A stretch of 64,000 nucleotides of DNA, from the NCBI GenBank assembly GCA_945890645.1, contig CAMDCV010000017.1, forward strand, positions 1-64,000. Direction: 5' to 3'. Position 1 is the stretch's first letter, and each line of letters begins with the position of its first letter. Origin of the DNA: Akkermansia muciniphila (GTDB lineage: Bacteria > Verrucomicrobiota > Verrucomicrobiia > Verrucomicrobiales > Akkermansiaceae). A model generated the notes under the pieces. It ran no database searches and had not been told where the DNA came from. It saw nothing but the letters and a program-made list of their open reading frames with translations. Of this stretch, positions 53,970 through 62,504 are shown piece after piece. The translations under genes and the position numbers were made by a program.

Positions 53970-55499
53970 ATGTCAGACGCCAAAACAGCCATCACCCCAA
54001 CCCGCACCGAAAATTTCCCCGAGTGGTACCAACAGGTCATTCGCGGAGCCGACCTCGCGGAAAATTCCGAAACACGCGGCTGCATGGTCATCAAGCCGTG
54101 GGGATATGGCATTTGGGAATTGATCCAACAACAGCTCGACCGACGCTTCAAAGCCACGGGCCATCAAAACGCCTACTTCCCGCTGCTGATTCCCTTATCC
54201 TTTCTCGAAAAAGAAGCCGAACACGCGGAAGGATTTGCCACCGAGTGCGCCGTTGTCACGCACCATCGCCTCGAAGCCTACAAAGATCCTGAGACCGGCA
54301 AAACGCGCATGATCCCAACAGGCAAACTTGATGAACCCTACGTCATCCGCCCTACTTCTGAAACAATCATCGGCGCGGCCTTTGCGCGTTGGGTAAATTC
54401 TTACCGCGATCTTCCTCTGCTTATCAACCAGTGGGCCAACGTCATGCGTTGGGAGATGCGTCCGCGCATGTTTTTGCGCACTGCCGAATTCCTTTGGCAA
54501 GAAGGTCACACCGCTCACGAAACAAGAGAAGAAGCCATCGAGGAAACGAGCCTGATGCATCGCGAATACGAAGCATTCCTCCGCGATCACCTCGCTATCC
54601 CTGTGATCCCCGGTGAAAAAACGGAAAACGAGCGCTTCCCTGGCGCGGAGATGACGCTCACCGTCGAGGCGATGGTGCAGGACCTCAAAGCAATCCAGGC
54701 AGGCACTTCGCATTACCTAGGACAGAATTTTTCGAAAGCGCAGGACATCAAATTCACGGGTCGCGATGGCACCATCCAACACGTCCACACGACTTCATGG
54801 GGCGTATCCACTCGCATGATCGGCACACTCATCATGGCGCACTCCGACGATGACGGGCTCGTCCTACCACCCCGCGTAGCGACCCAACAAATCGTCATCA
54901 TTCCGGTCACACCCAAAGAAGACACCAAGCAAGCTGTCATTGAATCCTGCCAAGCCCTTGCATCGACTCTGCGCAATCAATCTTACCACGGCGATCCACT
55001 GCGCGTCCATGTCGATACCCGCGACGTTGGCGGTGGCGTGAAAAAATGGGACTGGGTGAAAAAAGGCGTGCCCATTCGCATCGAGATCGGTCCGCGCGAC
55101 CTCGAGTCCCGCAAGGTTGCTCTCTCTCGCCGCGATCAACCATCGAACGAAAAGTCTTTCCTCGATAAAGAAGAATTCCTCCGCGAGGCTGTGGAAATTC
55201 TCGCGTCCATCCATCAAACCATGCTTGACCGCGCCACCACGCTGCGCGATCAAAACATCCACTACTGCGACAAGCTCGATGCCTTCCACGCCCATTGGGA
55301 AAAGGAAAATCCCGGCTGGTTGTTGACCCCCTGGAATGGTAGCCCTGAGCAAGAAGAAACACTCGCAAAGCAGCACAAAATCACCATCCGCTGTCTGCCT
55401 CTGGCCGATGTCCCCTTGCCCCAAGCACCAAGTTCCGCCGACTGCATCCTCACTGGCACCGGCACCTCGCGCATGGCGATTTGGGGTCGCAGCTACTAA
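53970..55499 (+). CDS. proS: Prolyl-tRNA synthetase, eukaryote/archaeon-like type
   Basis: A class II synthetase of the type 3 (eukaryote-like) ProRS group: FPEWYQQVIRGADLAENSETRGCMVIKPWGYGIWE, RPTSETIIGAAFARW, RMFLRTAEFLWQEGHTAHET and a C-terminal end at GRSY, all typical. The INS editing domain of bacterial ProRS is absent. ATG 53970 is chosen over an open GTG at 53928. Such ProRS genes are scattered among bacteria through old transfers. Confidence 0.96.
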   Translation: MSDAKTAITPTRTENFPEWYQQVIRGADLAENSETRGCMVIKPWGYGIWELIQQQLDRRFKATGHQNAYFPLLIPLSFLEKEAEHAEGFATECAVVTHHRLEAYKDPETGKTRMIPTGKLDEPYVIRPTSETIIGAAFARWVNSYRDLPLLINQWANVMRWEMRPRMFLRTAEFLWQEGHTAHETREEAIEETSLMHREYEAFLRDHLAIPVIPGEKTENERFPGAEMTLTVEAMVQDLKAIQAGTSHYLGQNFSKAQDIKFTGRDGTIQHVHTTSWGVSTRMIGTLIMAHSDDDGLVLPPRVATQQIVIIPVTPKEDTKQAVIESCQALASTLRNQSYHGDPLRVHVDTRDVGGGVKKWDWVKKGVPIRIEIGPRDLESRKVALSRRDQPSNEKSFLDKEEFLREAVEILASIHQTMLDRATTLRDQNIHYCDKLDAFHAHWEKENPGWLLTPWNGSPEQEETLAKQHKITIRCLPLADVPLPQAPSSADCILTGTGTSRMAIWGRSY

Positions 55500-55508
55500 T
55501 TATCTCAC

Positions 55509-55793
55509 ATGTCACGCGCCCGCCAACTCTGGAACTCATTCCTCATCATCAGCATCATCATCGGTGCGGTTGTGGGGCTGTGGGCCGGACGTTTCTTGCC
55601 GGGCAAAGCAGGTGAACTTTTCGGTCGCATCTTCCACATTCTCACCACCCCGATCATCCTCGAGATCAGCTTCGGGATTTTAGGGATTATCATTGTGCTA
55701 GCACTCTCCCACTACCACGAAAAAAATGCCGACGAATGGGTAGAAATGGACATTCCCAACGACCCCACGCCGCAAGAGTCAAACGAGCATTAA
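55509..55793 (+). CDS. Small two-helix membrane protein
   Basis: A 94-residue protein with helices at about 10-30 (with WAGRF loop) and 43-67, and an acidic C-terminal tail (DEWVEMDIPNDPTPQESNEH) facing the cytosol. It starts nine bases after proS and likely shares the transcript. No family recognised. Confidence 0.6.
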   Translation: MSRARQLWNSFLIISIIIGAVVGLWAGRFLPGKAGELFGRIFHILTTPIILEISFGILGIIIVLALSHYHEKNADEWVEMDIPNDPTPQESNEH

Positions 55794-55817
55794 TGATCAG
55801 TCAGATCCGTCTGATCA
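55794..55817. other. Inverted repeat between convergent genes
   Basis: TGATCAG and CTGATCA separated by ten bases, located between a stop codon and the end of the methyltransferase gene. No T-run follows the stem on either transcript, so terminator function is doubtful. Confidence 0.35.
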
Positions 55818-55823
55818 AAAAGT

Positions 55824-56870
55824 TCAAGGCACTCGCCAAAACAGCGTGAACTCATGTCGATTATACGTCAAATGCGTCTGCGCTAGCAATTCCAGTCCAC
55901 CCCGCCGCGCCTGCGCCAACACCCGATGATGCAACGCAAGTATCTCTTCCATGCCCGCCGCTTTGTGCGTTTTCAGAGTGAAGACCACCAAGGCACCCGA
56001 CCGCAAAACGGCCCGCTTGCTTAACACAATCGCCAGCGATTCCTCGGCACTGCCATTCATATCGCACAACAACGCATCATACAAGGTGCCGCGCGGTGGC
56101 AAAAACGTTGCCGCATTTTCCGCAAAAAATTCCAGTCGCGGATGCGATGCCACGCGTGGGTCCAGCGGCGCGCGATCCACCGCTGTCACGGCAAAGCCAC
56201 GCTCTAACAACTCCGCCGTCATCCCACCAGGACTCGCACCTAGCTCTAACCATCGAGTCGTCTCCGGCAGCGCTGGATGAAACAAGCGCAGGAAATGCAA
56301 AGCCTCCGCCACCTTCGCACCGGCACGACTGATGCTATGCGGCGCGTTGTGACTGATGTATTTGCTACCACCCGCATAAAATCCCCGACACGAACGTGGC
56401 GATGCCATCGCACAAAACAACCCTTCCTTGCCTAACAAGCCAAACAAGGTCAAGGCCTCCGCCTCCTGTTCCTCAGGATCCAATCGCGCACGCGGCGGGC
56501 AAAATTCCTGCCGTAAATTTTGCTGCAATTGTGAAGCAAGTTTTTTATACACTGGATGCGGTGACCCCGCCACCAATGGACTCACCATCACCTGCTGCAG
56601 TGGCGAGGTAGCGAACTTTCGCACCAGCGCACGCGTGGCTTTTTCGAGAAAGTCCTCGGTCTGTTCCGGCACACAAGGCCACGCATGATCGACCGACATC
56701 TGCCAACGCACGAACAAGCCCGCCTCCAGCTTCGAGAGATCCAGCGGCGTCTCCCGCGAAAACAACCAATACTCCGTGCCCAAACGTTTCGCCGACCCAA
56801 TCCCCAAGCGCGCGAGAATTTCCTCATGAATCGGCGCGAACACCTCGGAGATACGAATCAATTGCTGCAT
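55824..56870 (-). CDS. RlmM-like 2'-O-methyltransferase
   Basis: A 348-residue SAM-dependent methyltransferase resembling RlmM (C2498 of 23S rRNA). SRAGAKVAEALHF supplies the first catalytic Lys, LELGASPGGMTAELLERGFAVTAVDRAPL the SAM site, LLCDMNGSAEES the catalytic Asp, and LKTHKA a second Lys. The N-terminal 150 residues are weakly conserved and could be a THUMP-like RNA binding part. The rRNA target is inferred. Confidence 0.8.
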   Translation of the reverse strand: MQQLIRISEVFAPIHEEILARLGIGSAKRLGTEYWLFSRETPLDLSKLEAGLFVRWQMSVDHAWPCVPEQTEDFLEKATRALVRKFATSPLQQVMVSPLVAGSPHPVYKKLASQLQQNLRQEFCPPRARLDPEEQEAEALTLFGLLGKEGLFCAMASPRSCRGFYAGGSKYISHNAPHSISRAGAKVAEALHFLRLFHPALPETTRWLELGASPGGMTAELLERGFAVTAVDRAPLDPRVASHPRLEFFAENAATFLPPRGTLYDALLCDMNGSAEESLAIVLSKRAVLRSGALVVFTLKTHKAAGMEEILALHHRVLAQARRGGLELLAQTHLTYNRHEFTLFWRVP

Positions 56871-56981
56871 GCCCCACCACCCTGCGCCCTATCCCCCAGA
56901 AATCCAAGTGATAAAACAGAAGATGGTAAGACTAGGAAAATGAGCCATATCGATCGCTTGTCACATCATGCATTTTATCCA

Positions 56982-57011
56982 ACAAGAGCGGTGATCGCTC
57001 ACCGCTCTTGT
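56982..57011. repeat. 13-bp perfect hairpin near recA 3' end
   Basis: ACAAGAGCGGTGA-TCGC-TCACCGCTCTTGT, 24 bases downstream of the recA stop. The core GCGGTGA/TCACCGC is the same as the second hairpin of the 29.1 kb repeat. There is no T-run, so it may be REP-like rather than a terminator, although a terminator-like effect on recA is possible. Confidence 0.6.
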
Positions 57012-57035
57012 GCACTATACAACTTCAGAAGATGA

Positions 57036-58076
57036 TTACTTCTTCGGTTCGTTGAGTTTGGCTAGCACGGCTGTTTCCAATTCGGCATAGAGTGCTGGAT
57101 CGCTTTTGAGCATGTCCTTGGCGGCATCGCGGCCTTGGGCGAGTTGGGTGCCGTTGTAGCTGAACCAACTGCCGCGCTTTTGCACGATTTCCATTTCCAA
57201 TGCGAGATCGAGCAAGGAGCCCGTCGAGGAAATGCCTTCGTTGAACATGATGTCAAATTCTGCTTCGGCAAAGGGAGGTGCCACTTTGTTTTTCACGCAT
57301 TTGATCTTCGTGCGATTGCCGGTGACGGTGCCATCGGAAGATTTGATTTGGCCGATGCGACGAATGTCCACGCGCACCGAGGAGAAGAATTTCAGAGCAC
57401 GACCGCCAGGTGTGGTTTCGGGGTTACCGAACATGACGCCGATTTTTTCGCGGATCTGGTTGGTGAAAACGCAGACTGTGCGTGCCTTCGAAATAAAGCT
57501 GGTGAGTTTGCGCATGGCGGCACTCATCAAGCGGGCCTGGGCACCGACGGTGGAGTCGCCAATTTCGCCATCGAGTTCCTGTTTGGTCACGAGAGCCGCT
57601 ACGGAGTCGAGCACGACTACGTCGATCGCATTGGAACGGACCAGCGCTTCACAAATTTGCAAGGCTTCTTCGCCGGAGGATGGTTGCGAGACGAGAAGGT
57701 CATCGAGATTCACGCCGAGACGACGTGCGTATTGGGGATCGAGCGCGTGTTCGACGTCGATGAAGGCTGCCAAACCGCCGCGTTTTTGTGCTTGGGCGAT
57801 GAGGGTGAGGGTGAGGGTCGTTTTACCCGAAGATTCAGGACCAAAGATTTCGACGATACGTCCGCGGGGGAAACCGCCGACGCCGAGCGCGCGGTCGATG
57901 AGAAGATTTCCTGTGGGGATGACTTCGACATCCATGCGAGTGTTATCGCCCATGCGCATGATCGCTGCTTCTCCGAATTCTTTGTGAATGTGGGAGATTG
58001 CTGCATCGAGATTGCGCTTGCGTGCTTCGGCCATTTTATCGGCCCCGGTGTCTGTAGGAGTAGTTTTAGCTGCCAT
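57036..58076 (-). CDS. recA: Recombinase RecA
   Basis: RecA drives homologous strand exchange and triggers LexA self-cleavage. The 346-residue protein has Walker A GPESSGKT (79-86), the Walker B region [11 protein letters not shown], the DNA-binding loops including [18 protein letters not shown], and a C-terminal domain with a shortened acidic tail. ATG 58076 (MAAKTTPT) is preferred to the open frame at 58151. An SOS box lies 61-74 bases upstream. Confidence 0.97.
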   Translation of the reverse strand: MAAKTTPTDTGADKMAEARKRNLDAAISHIHKEFGEAAIMRMGDNTRMDVEVIPTGNLLIDRALGVGGFPRGRIVEIFGPESSGKTTLTLTLIAQAQKRGGLAAFIDVEHALDPQYARRLGVNLDDLLVSQPSSGEEALQICEALVRSNAIDVVVLDSVAALVTKQELDGEIGDSTVGAQARLMSAAMRKLTSFISKARTVCVFTNQIREKIGVMFGNPETTPGGRALKFFSSVRVDIRRIGQIKSSDGTVTGNRTKIKCVKNKVAPPFAEAEFDIMFNEGISSTGSLLDLALEMEIVQKRGSWFSYNGTQLAQGRDAAKDMLKSDPALYAELETAVLAKLNEPKK

Positions 58077-58136
58077 GTGATGATTTGGTTGACGGCGCCA
58101 TTTTGCAGAAATTCTGCCCATCGTCAACAAAAAAGA

Positions 58137-58150
58137 TGTTCGATTGAACA
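58137..58150 (-). promoter_or_regulatory. LexA-type SOS box of recA
   Basis: TGTTC-GATT-GAACA, a perfect palindrome of the form TGTTC-N4-GAACA that I recall as the reported LexA motif of Verrucomicrobia. It lies 61-74 bases before the recA ATG. Just downstream on the minus strand is TTGACG (58122-58127), a fair -35 box with a weak -10 (AAAATG). Confidence 0.85.
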
Positions 58151-58219
58151 AAAATGTGCCTTTTTTCGCGGATTTTTGGCCAAAATCCCTCTAATGGCTT
58201 TGCTAACGCGCCTTACAAA

Positions 58220-58630
58220 TTACTCAGCCCAAGTCCATGTCACGTCCACCTGAATATCAGGATGAATGCTGTGATGCACGGGGCAGGCGTGAACAGCGGC
58301 TTCTAATAACGGCGCTAAAGGATGATCGGCAGAAATCGGCATGGCAATGGCGACCGGTAGGGCGACGATGCGACGCGGGGTATCGGTGCTCATTTGTTTG
58401 TGCACGACGATTTTCATGCCGGCGAGATCGACTTCCTTACGCTTCGCGACGATGCCCATGACCGTTGCCATGCAGGCACCGAGAGCGGTCGCGACGAGAT
58501 CTGTCGGAGAAAATGCTTCGCCACGGCCGTTATTATCGACGGGGGCATCAGTGACTAAAACATTGCCTGAAGGAACGTGGAGCGCGGAGCAATGAAGCTC
58601 GCCTTCATAATCGATGCGGATTTCTACCAT
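58220..58630 (-). CDS. OsmC/Ohr family peroxiredoxin-like protein
   Basis: A 136-residue OsmC-fold protein, with the two redox Cys in ALGACMATVM (C53) and HACPVHHS (C116). Such proteins reduce organic peroxides in the cytosol; this one resembles the OsmC (YhfA-like) subgroup more than Ohr. It overlaps the end of the kinase gene by seven bases and is therefore probably the last gene of the sigma-kinase operon. Confidence 0.9.
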   Translation of the reverse strand: MVEIRIDYEGELHCSALHVPSGNVLVTDAPVDNNGRGEAFSPTDLVATALGACMATVMGIVAKRKEVDLAGMKIVVHKQMSTDTPRRIVALPVAIAMPISADHPLAPLLEAAVHACPVHHSIHPDIQVDVTWTWAE

Positions 58631-61200
58631 GAGTTTTTAAGTTGTGTGGTTTCGGGATCTTTGGTGACTTTAGCGATGACAACCCGGAAGCCGTATAAGT
58701 TGTCGCGACGGCTGGAGTGTTTGATGACGTGGCGAAAGGTGATGGAGAGTTTCTCCTCACTGTAGGTATTCCAACCACCGCCGCGCACAACACCACTATT
58801 CTTCAGCGCATCGTAGTCATCCGCAACCCATTCGTGCACATTGCCATTGAGGTCATAAATGCCATAAAGGTTGGGGGCAAAAGAACCCACTGGCGCGGTT
58901 TTTTCAAAGCCATCAGTGTAACCGCGGATGATGCGTTCTGGGCTGGCGTTACCTTCGTTTGCGGCGGTCTCATCCGCAAAGTTGCCTGATCCCGGCGGAG
59001 GTGGCCAAGTTTTCCCCCACGACCAAACTTGCAATCCTTGGATATCGCGCTGCCCCGGGGTGTTGCCTTTTTCGTTTTGCAAGCCCGCCATGATCGACCA
59101 TTCCAAATCCGTAGGGAGCCGGTACTCGTATGAAAATTGGATGCGCTCTTCTTTTCGCTCTCGCTGCGTGAGCCACTCGCAAAAAGCGATGGCATCGGGG
59201 CGATTGATATACACCACGGGATGATCAGGTCCATGGGCGTAATCCGGCACAGGATTGCGCGGATGTTTGCTTTCCTTGAGAAAGAGAGCGTAATCCTGCA
59301 TCCGTGTCTCCCACGCCGAGACCATCAAGTCCTCACCCACGGGCACAAATTTCATACCTAACGCATTTTCCCAGGGTTTGCCAAAAATAACTCCTTGGTT
59401 TTGTTTCAGTGTCACTGCGACATCAAGCCGCTCACCATTTTGCAAATGGAGTTGCTGCGTTTGTGGTTTGTAGCCATCGAGGAGAAACATCAAATCAACA
59501 GGGCCTGGGCGGATTTTTTCAATCATTGTAGGGCCATAGATGCGACCCCGTGATTCATCGTTAACGTAAACCTCGACTCCTTCCGGTTGAGCGGACACTT
59601 GGATGGAGCCATAGGGTACCTCGCGCACAATCACACGGAACGGATAGAAACTTTTCGCGCGCTGCTGCTCGGTGAGTGCCGGATTGGAAAAACCAGATTC
59701 CACCCGTGGCAAAATTTCCTGATCCGCGGTGAGATAGGATGGTGTCGCCCCCAGCTCCAGCCATCGACAAAACAACTCAGCCTCGCTCTCTGACGTCACC
59801 ACCACTCGGCTGCCCTTACCATTTTCACTGATTTGAATGATCTCGCCGACGTTCGCAGGACGTTTCTCCGCAGTCAGGTATTGCTTCCAATATTTTTCCG
59901 ATAGAAAATCGAGTGAGACATGAACATCATTTTCCGGCAGATATCGAATCCCGAGATGGTCTACCCAAGGCTCGCCAATGATGGGCGGAGAGAAAATTTT
60001 CAGATTGCCGCCTAACAGTTCGGGCTCGTCAGTATCCTTGACCTCGTGCTTGATTTTCATTTCCTGATAGCCGCTCTTGCGCAACGTAAAACGCAAGTTC
60101 GTCCCGACAGGGTAGGATAATACACCAGTCTGCGTTTCTCCCATATAAACATCTTGATCATCAAACACAGCGGCGCCCTCGGGTTCGGTGAGAATTTTTA
60201 CCTGACCCATTTTTTGTTCGATGACAGGAATCACTTGCTCGCGCTGAAAAAACTGATTAGCCCAGGCGAGCACGTCGTCTTTTTCCAAAAACTTCCAAGC
60301 GAGAAAACCAGAGCCCGCGAGAAGAATCGAAAGTGTCATCAGCACTCCTGCGCCACGACTGCGCCGACGTTTGCCGCGTTGGATGCGACGCAAGGCATCG
60401 GCGAGTTCGCCAGCGGTTTTGATTGTGCGCTTCGAGAGATGAGGTTCGCAGACGTCGCAGATCACGCGGTTCAGTGCGAGCCACTTTTTGCGGTCGGCAC
60501 CCTGTGGCAACTCATCGGGGAGTTCGGGGAAATCGAGTCGGTCCTTTCCAGTAGCGATCTCGTAAAGCACCTTGCCTAACGAATAAACATCCGCCTGCGC
60601 CGAGCCGGGGCCTTCGGGTGGGACGAAGCCTTCTGTGCCGACAAAAGTGCGTTGTCCGCGCGCGGCGACGAGTCCAATATCGGCGAGCTTGGCTTTGCCG
60701 CCGACGAAGATCACGTTCGATGGTTTGACATCGCGGTGAGCGAGACCTTTTTCATGCAAGTGCCCGAGAGCTTCGGCAAGTCGCAAGCCCACTTCGAGGC
60801 ATTGATCGATGGGAAATTGTTTAGCTTTGGTGTCCTTGCTATCGGCGCGAAGCGTACGTGCTTCATACTCGACAGGATGAATTTCCGTGCCGTGAAGTAT
60901 GTCATCACCGAGCTCCATCACATAATAATAAAACGAGTGACGATCGGGACTGCGTCCGACGTGGAGCACGTTGACCAAACCCGGATGATCACGCGATATC
61001 GGTTCAAAGCGCAAGATGCCTTCGAATTCCCGTTCAAACGTACGCTCGTCTTCGAAGTCCTCGCGCCATACGACTTTTACGGCACGCATGGCACCGGTCA
61101 CGCCGCGCGCCAGCCATACCTCGCCATAGGCACCACCGCCAATTTTGCGGAGCACCTCATGGTCAGGAATGATTGGATCAGGTCGTTGTTTAATCGCCAT
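58624..61200 (-). CDS. Ser/Thr protein kinase with PEGA and formylglycine-enzyme-like domains
   Basis: An 858-residue transmembrane kinase. The kinase domain is at 14-275: GGGAYGEVW (21-29), Lys42, HRDVKPSN (155-162). The DFG motif is DIG (174-176), and the APE motif is replaced by PPEGPG. A membrane helix (about 285-303) leads to the outside, where two PEGA-like domains and a C-terminal FGE/sulfatase-modifying-factor fold occur (LNGNVHEWVADDYD, VVRGGGWNTYS, YGFRVV). A shorter FGE-like piece lies between the PEGA domains. The oxidising Cys pair of true FGE is absent, so the fold is probably a sensor or binding domain. It follows an ECF sigma gene with 11 bases overlap. Confidence 0.92.
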   Translation of the reverse strand: MAIKQRPDPIIPDHEVLRKIGGGAYGEVWLARGVTGAMRAVKVVWREDFEDERTFEREFEGILRFEPISRDHPGLVNVLHVGRSPDRHSFYYYVMELGDDILHGTEIHPVEYEARTLRADSKDTKAKQFPIDQCLEVGLRLAEALGHLHEKGLAHRDVKPSNVIFVGGKAKLADIGLVAARGQRTFVGTEGFVPPEGPGSAQADVYSLGKVLYEIATGKDRLDFPELPDELPQGADRKKWLALNRVICDVCEPHLSKRTIKTAGELADALRRIQRGKRRRSRGAGVLMTLSILLAGSGFLAWKFLEKDDVLAWANQFFQREQVIPVIEQKMGQVKILTEPEGAAVFDDQDVYMGETQTGVLSYPVGTNLRFTLRKSGYQEMKIKHEVKDTDEPELLGGNLKIFSPPIIGEPWVDHLGIRYLPENDVHVSLDFLSEKYWKQYLTAEKRPANVGEIIQISENGKGSRVVVTSESEAELFCRWLELGATPSYLTADQEILPRVESGFSNPALTEQQRAKSFYPFRVIVREVPYGSIQVSAQPEGVEVYVNDESRGRIYGPTMIEKIRPGPVDLMFLLDGYKPQTQQLHLQNGERLDVAVTLKQNQGVIFGKPWENALGMKFVPVGEDLMVSAWETRMQDYALFLKESKHPRNPVPDYAHGPDHPVVYINRPDAIAFCEWLTQRERKEERIQFSYEYRLPTDLEWSIMAGLQNEKGNTPGQRDIQGLQVWSWGKTWPPPPGSGNFADETAANEGNASPERIIRGYTDGFEKTAPVGSFAPNLYGIYDLNGNVHEWVADDYDALKNSGVVRGGGWNTYSEEKLSITFRHVIKHSSRRDNLYGFRVVIAKVTKDPETTQLKNSW

Positions 61201-61849
61201 CTTGACGCAGTTTCTCCAGTTCTTTTTTCAACACAGAACCCACGCGATGTTTGGCCAAGTACACTTGTGCCATGCTGACCCCGAGATGCTTCTGCACCTT
61301 GGTGGCATCCCACTCGCGCAGGACATAATAATCGAAAATCTGATACTGTTTCGGCGAGACCTGGGCTTTTACGCGCGTGAGTGCGGCATCGGCCATATTG
61401 CGACGCCACTCCGTGTCCCATACGCGATCCAACTGCATGCCATTCGGGTCTTCAAATCGATCGATAACAGCGGTCTTGCGCTCGTCATCCCACTCACCGC
61501 TATTCATCGCCGTGTCTTTTTTCCGCTTGCGGAATTGGTCATTGATGCGCCAGCGGGTCATATTCATGAGCCACGATTTGAAGGAGCCTTGCTCAGGATC
61601 GTAAAGCTTCTTCTTGCTCTGCTTCGCAATCGATAAAATCGTTTCCTGCACACAATCAAACGCCTCGTCGGGTCGCAAACCGGCTTTCACCGCCACGGCA
61701 TAGATCAGCTTCCAGTACGTTTGATAAAACTCATCCCATGTCTTCTGGTCCTCCCAGTTGTCGAGCCGCGCGATCAGGCTCTTGCGCGTTTTAGCGCAGA
61801 TCGACGCCAAGGCTTCGTCGTGTTCCGGATCTTTTTCTGCATCGCTCAT
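61190..61849 (-). CDS. ECF sigma factor paired with Ser/Thr kinase
   Basis: A 219-residue sigma-70 family protein with regions 2 and 4 only: DEFYQTYWKLIYAVAVKAGLRPDEAFDCVQETILSI and AWKSWLMNMTRWRINDQFRKRKK-like region 2, then YVLREWDATKVQKHLGVSMAQVYLAKHRVGSVLKKE for region 4. The gene overlaps the kinase gene by 11 bases. No anti-sigma gene is near. ECFs next to Ser/Thr kinases are, in the established cases, activated by phosphorylation of region 2. ATG 61849 (MSDAEKD) is the likely start. Confidence 0.92.
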   Translation of the reverse strand: MSDAEKDPEHDEALASICAKTRKSLIARLDNWEDQKTWDEFYQTYWKLIYAVAVKAGLRPDEAFDCVQETILSIAKQSKKKLYDPEQGSFKSWLMNMTRWRINDQFRKRKKDTAMNSGEWDDERKTAVIDRFEDPNGMQLDRVWDTEWRRNMADAALTRVKAQVSPKQYQIFDYYVLREWDATKVQKHLGVSMAQVYLAKHRVGSVLKKELEKLRQDGD

Positions 61850-62011
61850 CTGCCTTGCTATAGCATAGCCCCCCCGGCTTGTCTCGCCCAGTTTCACGCT
61901 TTGCGCTTTTTGTTTGAGAAACACGTAAATTTAGCGAAAGCGAAAAATTACAGTGCTCATTGATCAATCCGCCACGGCTCCAATCAATTCGGCGGGCCCC
62001 GTAGCAGTGCT

Positions 62012-62392
62012 TCAAGGTTTGATGAGCTCCTGTTTTTCCGCAGCCCACGACGTCACACCGCCCTTGAGTTCATGGAGTTGGGAAAAGCCAGCTGCCTTCA
62101 GTGTAGCAATCGCTTTCGCACTTCTGCCACCACTAAGGCAATAAACGAGAACGGGCTTGTCTGGGGAAGCCACTTTTTTTACGCGCTCGACAAAATCATC
62201 GCCGCCAATGGTCACCAGTACCGCCCCCGGCAGGTGGCCTTGGGAAAATTCCTCCGCCGTCCGTACATCGAGGACAACCGTTTTGGATTCTTTCGCGAGA
62301 AATTCTTTGGCCGCAGCAACATCATGCTGTATCGGCTCGGCAGCATAAAGAGTGGAAAACGCGAGGACACCTAGGATAAAAATGATTTTCAT
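62012..62392 (-). CDS. Periplasmic single-domain rhodanese
   Basis: A 126-residue exported rhodanese. Signal peptide ends near AAEP (about 19); VVLDVRTAEEFSQGHLPGAVLV is the substrate loop; the active-site loop YCLSGGRSAKAI carries the catalytic Cys near 83. PspE-type; transfers sulfane sulfur. ATG 62392 is right; the frame continues upstream without a signal peptide. Confidence 0.9.
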   Translation of the reverse strand: MKIIFILGVLAFSTLYAAEPIQHDVAAAKEFLAKESKTVVLDVRTAEEFSQGHLPGAVLVTIGGDDFVERVKKVASPDKPVLVYCLSGGRSAKAIATLKAAGFSQLHELKGGVTSWAAEKQELIKP

Positions 62393-62504
62393 AGTTCCAA
62401 CGCAATGATAACATTCCATTCGATAAAAGCAAGGACGGGAAAAAATCACAGCGCTCGCATAAATCCTATTGTCGAACCCCGTGCATGCTTTACTATCCCG
62501 CTTG

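Noticed and set aside
57135-58253. Plus-strand frame of 372 codons opposite recA
   Set aside because: Antisense to recA along its whole length; recA conservation explains the open frame.
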